A DNA stretch of 64,000 bases, from NCBI GenBank assembly GCA_030159075.1, contig BROG01000025.1, positions 1,900,001-1,964,000 on the forward strand. Reading direction: 5' to 3'. Each line of letters starts with the position of its first letter. The stretch's first letter is position 1. Of this stretch, positions 60,286 to 64,000 are shown piece by piece. Source of the stretch: Atrina japonica. Its lineage: Eukaryota; Mollusca; Bivalvia; Pterioida; Pinnidae. The translations under genes and the position numbers were made by a program. The notes under the pieces were generated by a model. It was not told where the DNA came from and ran no database searches. It was given only the letters and a program-made list of their open reading frames with translations.

Positions 60286-62434
60286 GAGTACAGAAAAAAA
60301 TAAAGGTAAAACAAAACATTTGTAGAAGTTTTCGGTGGACATGTAACACATTAAAGTCAACTGCTGACTAGCTTTTTTCTAATTCATAATGAAATGAAAT
60401 ATACATATGGAACGTGTCTCAACTAATGAATACAAAAACATAGTTGGTAAGATAACGCCGGCTGATTGTTGAAATACAACATCTCCAAAGATAAAAATAA
60501 TAAATTCCAGCAATTTGTCATATTCACTTTAGTTACTTAAGTATTGAATACGAAATATGAATACGAAATATGTAACTTGATGACCAATGACTATGTTAAT
60601 AATTCTGTATATTTTCACGTTTTCGATATTGCTATACCAAATTTGTATCTGATAAACAAGACCGTATATGTATACTCTCATAACACATTAATTTGATCCT
60701 TAAATGTAAATACAATATAACGTTGATTTATCGTTACTATGGCGATACACGGCTTTCAAATTATACTCAACAAGAAGACTATCCAAAGGACCTTGGCCTT
60801 TAGTCAGACGTAGGTAAGCCTCATATAACATTTGGTTGTGGTTTAAAGGCATACAAACTGTCAAAATGGAGGTTTTGTTTGTATTTAAAATTTCAAATAT
60901 TCGGCGTATTATACATAGCCTAATTATAAAATGTTCTAAAAAACCCGTGTTGAAAAAAGATGCTACAATTTCATATCGGCGAAAAGAAATTAAATGCTTT
61001 GTATTCTTACGTAGATGGCAGGAATAACCACCGTCGACGTATTTCATTCCTTCTAGACAATATATGCATGTTATATTAAACATTTGCAAGGCCAAAATAC
61101 CTTTTTAATTGCAGAATATTTTTTCATCAAAATGACATTCTGTATGTCTTTATACTCGCTACATCAGTTCATCACTCAGTACATGGTAGAATTTAAATAT
61201 CTAACGTACGGTTTACTTTATTTTAAGATCATCATAACATTACCTATCTCGTCATGTTGTTGAGAGAAAAACCGTAGATTGATACACGTCATTTTAATAT
61301 TAGAATTAACTTTTTAATTAATTTTTAAAATCGACATACTACACCACACATTATATCTTATTTAATTTTCAAATTCCCCTAAATGCCTCAAACAAGATCT
61401 CTTGATTAATTTTCAAATTCCCCTTACTTTCCCACACACGCAAAAAAAAGCTATTAAGAAGCCAATGACCAAATTATTTGTAAATAGGGGATATAAAAGA
61501 CATCAGTTTACTTTTATTAGCACGAATAAGTTAGAGGCTAAACGATAAGGCAATTAGGTAAATTTATCAAAGACTCATCAATCTTCAAACATTCCTAAAA
61601 ACAGTAATTTAGAAGCAAATTACACCCATATACTGCGAAAGGACTTTCGGTTTTTTATTTTAAACTTTTCCATTAGAATTTAATTTAGGTGAATGTTTTC
61701 GTACAATTTACGTCATATAATTGTGAATAGAACTGTTTTGCCTGCCTCTCAGCAAAGTACTATGGCATCAAAGAGGTTTGTTTTGCTATATTGACGATGT
61801 GATGATTGAAATACCATGGAAGTATCTAATTTAGCTTTTATATTAATCCATCAAATAAGGAAATAATAGAACTATAATAAACAAATACCTAAAACGTCGT
61901 GAAATGAAGGAGTGAAATAGACAACAAATCAAGTTAGTGGCCATGAACATCTAAAAAGGAAGACTTAAGTTGCTAAGATGGAGCAATATTCCCATGATGA
62001 CATGCAGACATTAACGTTTGTATGGGTATAACACTATGAGACGGTTACAGAATTACCGATATAACCTTGATCACTTTAAGAACAGTTATGATACATTGGT
62101 TTCAGCAACTTTAATTTCCTCCTTGAAAATTTGATGCCAACCATCCAGTTCTTTATATATCACAATATATTCAATCAGCAACACATTAAAAACAAAGTAT
62201 TATATCTAGTGGCGGAAATGTGTCGCTAAACTGCAGTGTTAAAGCTTCCAGAATTGAGTGCGTTGATAGTGTATATATGCAACATGATGCAATAATTTCA
62301 GGCCGCCACAATATAGTTGAATATCGTTCACTGGTTCTAAACCACAATTGAAAGAAAACAATCAAAAGCAATAATTACTTTTAAAATTGTATTTGATTTA
62401 ATGAATACAAACTGCACTATTCATTTAATTTAAC
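60286..62434. other. No recognised gene; one orphan ORF
   Basis: A minus-strand ORF at 60700-61095 (131 aa) includes KYVDGGYSCHLRKNTKHLIS and MPLNHNQMLYEAYLRLTKGQ. It is the longest unexplained ORF in the window and looks less repetitive than chance ORFs, but I cannot name a family. It could be a decayed exon or retroelement piece. The rest is AT-rich without recognised features. Confidence 0.35.
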
Positions 62435-62580
62435 TGATGACCTTTTCATCGAACTCGACTTTTTCACCAAACTTTTCCCATGATCTTGAAAGGTTATTCC
62501 ATTGAAGATTTGCGATAGGTATGGCATGCTAACCAGGATCGCTGACGCCTTTCGGACACCTGGGCCTGACTCGATAAAAC
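62435..62580 (+). repeat. Second-lineage PLE 3' tail, diverged
   Basis: TTTTCATCGAACTCGAC, AGGTTATTCCATTGAAGATTTG, GGTATGGCATGC and GACGCCTTTCGGACACCTGG match 4880-4990. Confidence 0.6.
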
Positions 62581-62689
62581 CTGAGAATTTACTCAGGTCT
62601 GAGAATATTCTCAACTTTGCCTGCTCAGCCAATCAGATTTCAGGGTTAGCCAAAGTTCAGTACAGTTTTTAGACTTAAGTAATTCATAA

Positions 62690-62893
62690 GTTGTATGGTG
62701 CCAGGCCCTGGTCCTATCCCATTTGTTAAGGTGGTTACTATATCTATTTTGTCGTAAAGTAAACTTGTGTGTAAAACAACAAACCCAGACTTTATCGGGA
62801 GGTGGTCTTAATTTAGAGGTTGATTTGTACATAAAAAGGTACTACTGGAGAAAGCAAAAACCAGGTGGTCGCTAAAGCAGGTTTAACTGTATT
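62690..62893. mobile_element. MITE-like remnant
   Basis: GGTGGTCTTAATTTAGAGGT and the end CCAGGTGGTCGCTAAAGCAGGTTTAACTGTA resemble the 24762 MITE family's right end. The left end is not clear. Confidence 0.45.
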
Positions 62894-63161
62894 CTGAGCC
62901 AACCTGGCTCATTGTCTAGGGTCATTACTCAGCCACGCAGTTAATGCTGGTTGTTGTGGCCTAATTTTAACCCAAATTATAACAAGAATAAAACAGGCGA
63001 GCTATATGGTCTGCCTTCGCGACAAACTAGCGACAAACTATTTTTGTTTTTGTTGTTGTGAATTCCTTGACGACTGGAGAACAAACATGAGAGAATATCG
63101 TTTTTTAAGATTATTTTGTTTCTGAACTCTCCTCTTATATATTATATATTGTTTGACTGTT

Positions 63162-63903
63162 TTCATTCAGAAACTGGTGAATCAAAAGAAGAAAAAGTTA
63201 GCGGTGTCCTTTAATTTGACATTTAGATATATCGACGACGTTTTGTCAATTAAGAATGACAATTTTCATACATATGTCAATGCGATATATCCCAGCGAAC
63301 TAGAAATTAAAGATACAACAGAATCAAGCACACACGCTTCGTACTTAGACATTTTACTTAATATAAACACAGACGCGAAATTAGCAACGAAGCTATACGA
63401 TAAACGCGACGATTTCGGCTTTCCCATCGTAAATTTTCCACATTTAAGTAGTAATATCCCTCAGTCACCCGCATATGGAGTTTATATTTCACAAATGATC
63501 CGATATGCCAGGGTGTGTACAACATATGAAGATTTCATATACAGAGGTAAACTACTCACTGACAAATTACTGACACAGGGATATCGAAAACCGCGTTTAA
63601 TGTCAACGTTCCGCAAGTTTTACGGTCGGTATAATAGTCTTGTTTGCGACTACTGTGAAATGTTGAGTTGCCTTTTCGTTGGCGGTTGTTGAGACGTCTG
63701 TACCAATTGTGACGAGGATACACTCCTTACGTGTTTCATTGGACTTGACTGTGGATTTACGGCTGGTGTGACCGGTCGACAGGGGATGCTTACTCCTCCA
63801 TGGCACCTGATCCCACCTCTTGGTTTCCAGAGGTCCGTGTTTGTCCATTTTTGCCGGATTTGTATCTATATTGATTTATGCTTTGGTATCTGAGGTTTTT
63901 ATA
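63162..63903 (+). mobile_element. Naiad PLE copy, 5'-truncated, well preserved
   Basis: Nearly identical to 8826-9597. The ORF 63153-63692 (179 codons) keeps FRYIDDV at the catalytic site, TTESSTHASYLDILLNINTD, SPAYGVYISQMIRYARVC and RKFYGRYNSLVCDY. Unlike the 9147 copy it has no 2-bp insertion, so it shows the original reading of that region. Motifs A and B are missing through truncation near 63162. The 3' end is TGAGGTTTTTATATTTCAT. Confidence 0.92.
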
Positions 63904-64000
63904 TTTCATAACAAAACAAATTTTATCAAAACTACATCATGTATTTAGATATTTGCCTCCAAATTTTCGAATTTCGGCTTGGAGCACAAAGAAGTGTGTT
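63904..64000. other. No recognised feature
   Basis: Short AT-rich end of the window. Confidence 0.5.

Overview
This is an AT-rich eukaryotic nuclear window with no complete host gene that I can recognise. It has no bacterial-style gene packing, no rRNA and no stand-alone tRNA gene. It is full of dinucleotide and trinucleotide microsatellites, tRNA-headed SINEs, small TIR or foldback elements and decayed retroelements. The SINE types, the abundant Penelope-like elements and the DIRS element fit a mollusc, most likely a bivalve. That assignment is inference from repeat content and was not tested by any search.

Three element groups dominate. (1) A Penelope-like element (PLE) whose GIY-YIG endonuclease lies N-terminal to the reverse transcriptase, the permuted order known for Naiad-type PLEs. 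The longest copy is at 5932-9597 and has a head-to-tail partial copy (pLTR-like) directly upstream. At least ten further 5'-truncated copies or 3' tails are scattered on both strands (3873-4008, 14884-16265, 16453-16818, 29228-30365, 32042-32360, 38445-38755, 39356-39465, 54740-55075, 56755-56905, 63162-63903). A second PLE lineage leaves an RT C-terminus at 4442-4806 and related 3' tails at 19735-19915 and 62435-62580. (2) A 4.06-kb DIRS-like tyrosine-recombinase retrotransposon at 42747-46811. It has 40-bp perfect terminal inverted repeats, a Gag-like ORF with an RGG-rich tail, RT, RNase H and YR, all frame-broken. A 0.34-kb foldback derivative of a related DIRS family abuts it. (3) A dispersed family of type I hammerhead-ribozyme motifs. 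One copy is intact by eye (32681-32724), one is nearly intact (2308-2349), and about eight are decayed. Two decayed ones sit in a tandem dimer of a roughly 1.2-kb repeat (12381-14792), the layout expected of retrozymes. In that dimer a small ORF with a signal-peptide-like N-terminus begins inside the ribozyme.

Layout: 1-830 microsatellites and foldbacks; 1.8-3.1 kb ribozyme repeat and LINE remnant; 3.9-9.6 kb PLEs; 10.2-14.8 kb dispersed repeats and the ribozyme dimer; 14.9-17.8 kb decayed PLE copies; 19.7-25 kb SINEs, with one nested MITE; 26-34 kb ribozyme remnants, PLE tails and tRNA-like SINEs; 36-41.6 kb microsatellites, PLE tails and a ribozyme split by a TIR element; 42.7-47.3 kb DIRS; 48.7-53 kb nested SINE in MITE plus foldbacks; 53.7-64 kb minisatellite, PLE tails, SINE and two orphan ORFs. 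The autonomous PLEs, when intact, would be the likely source of RT for the ribozyme repeats and possibly the SINEs. Every coding element visible here carries inactivating lesions.
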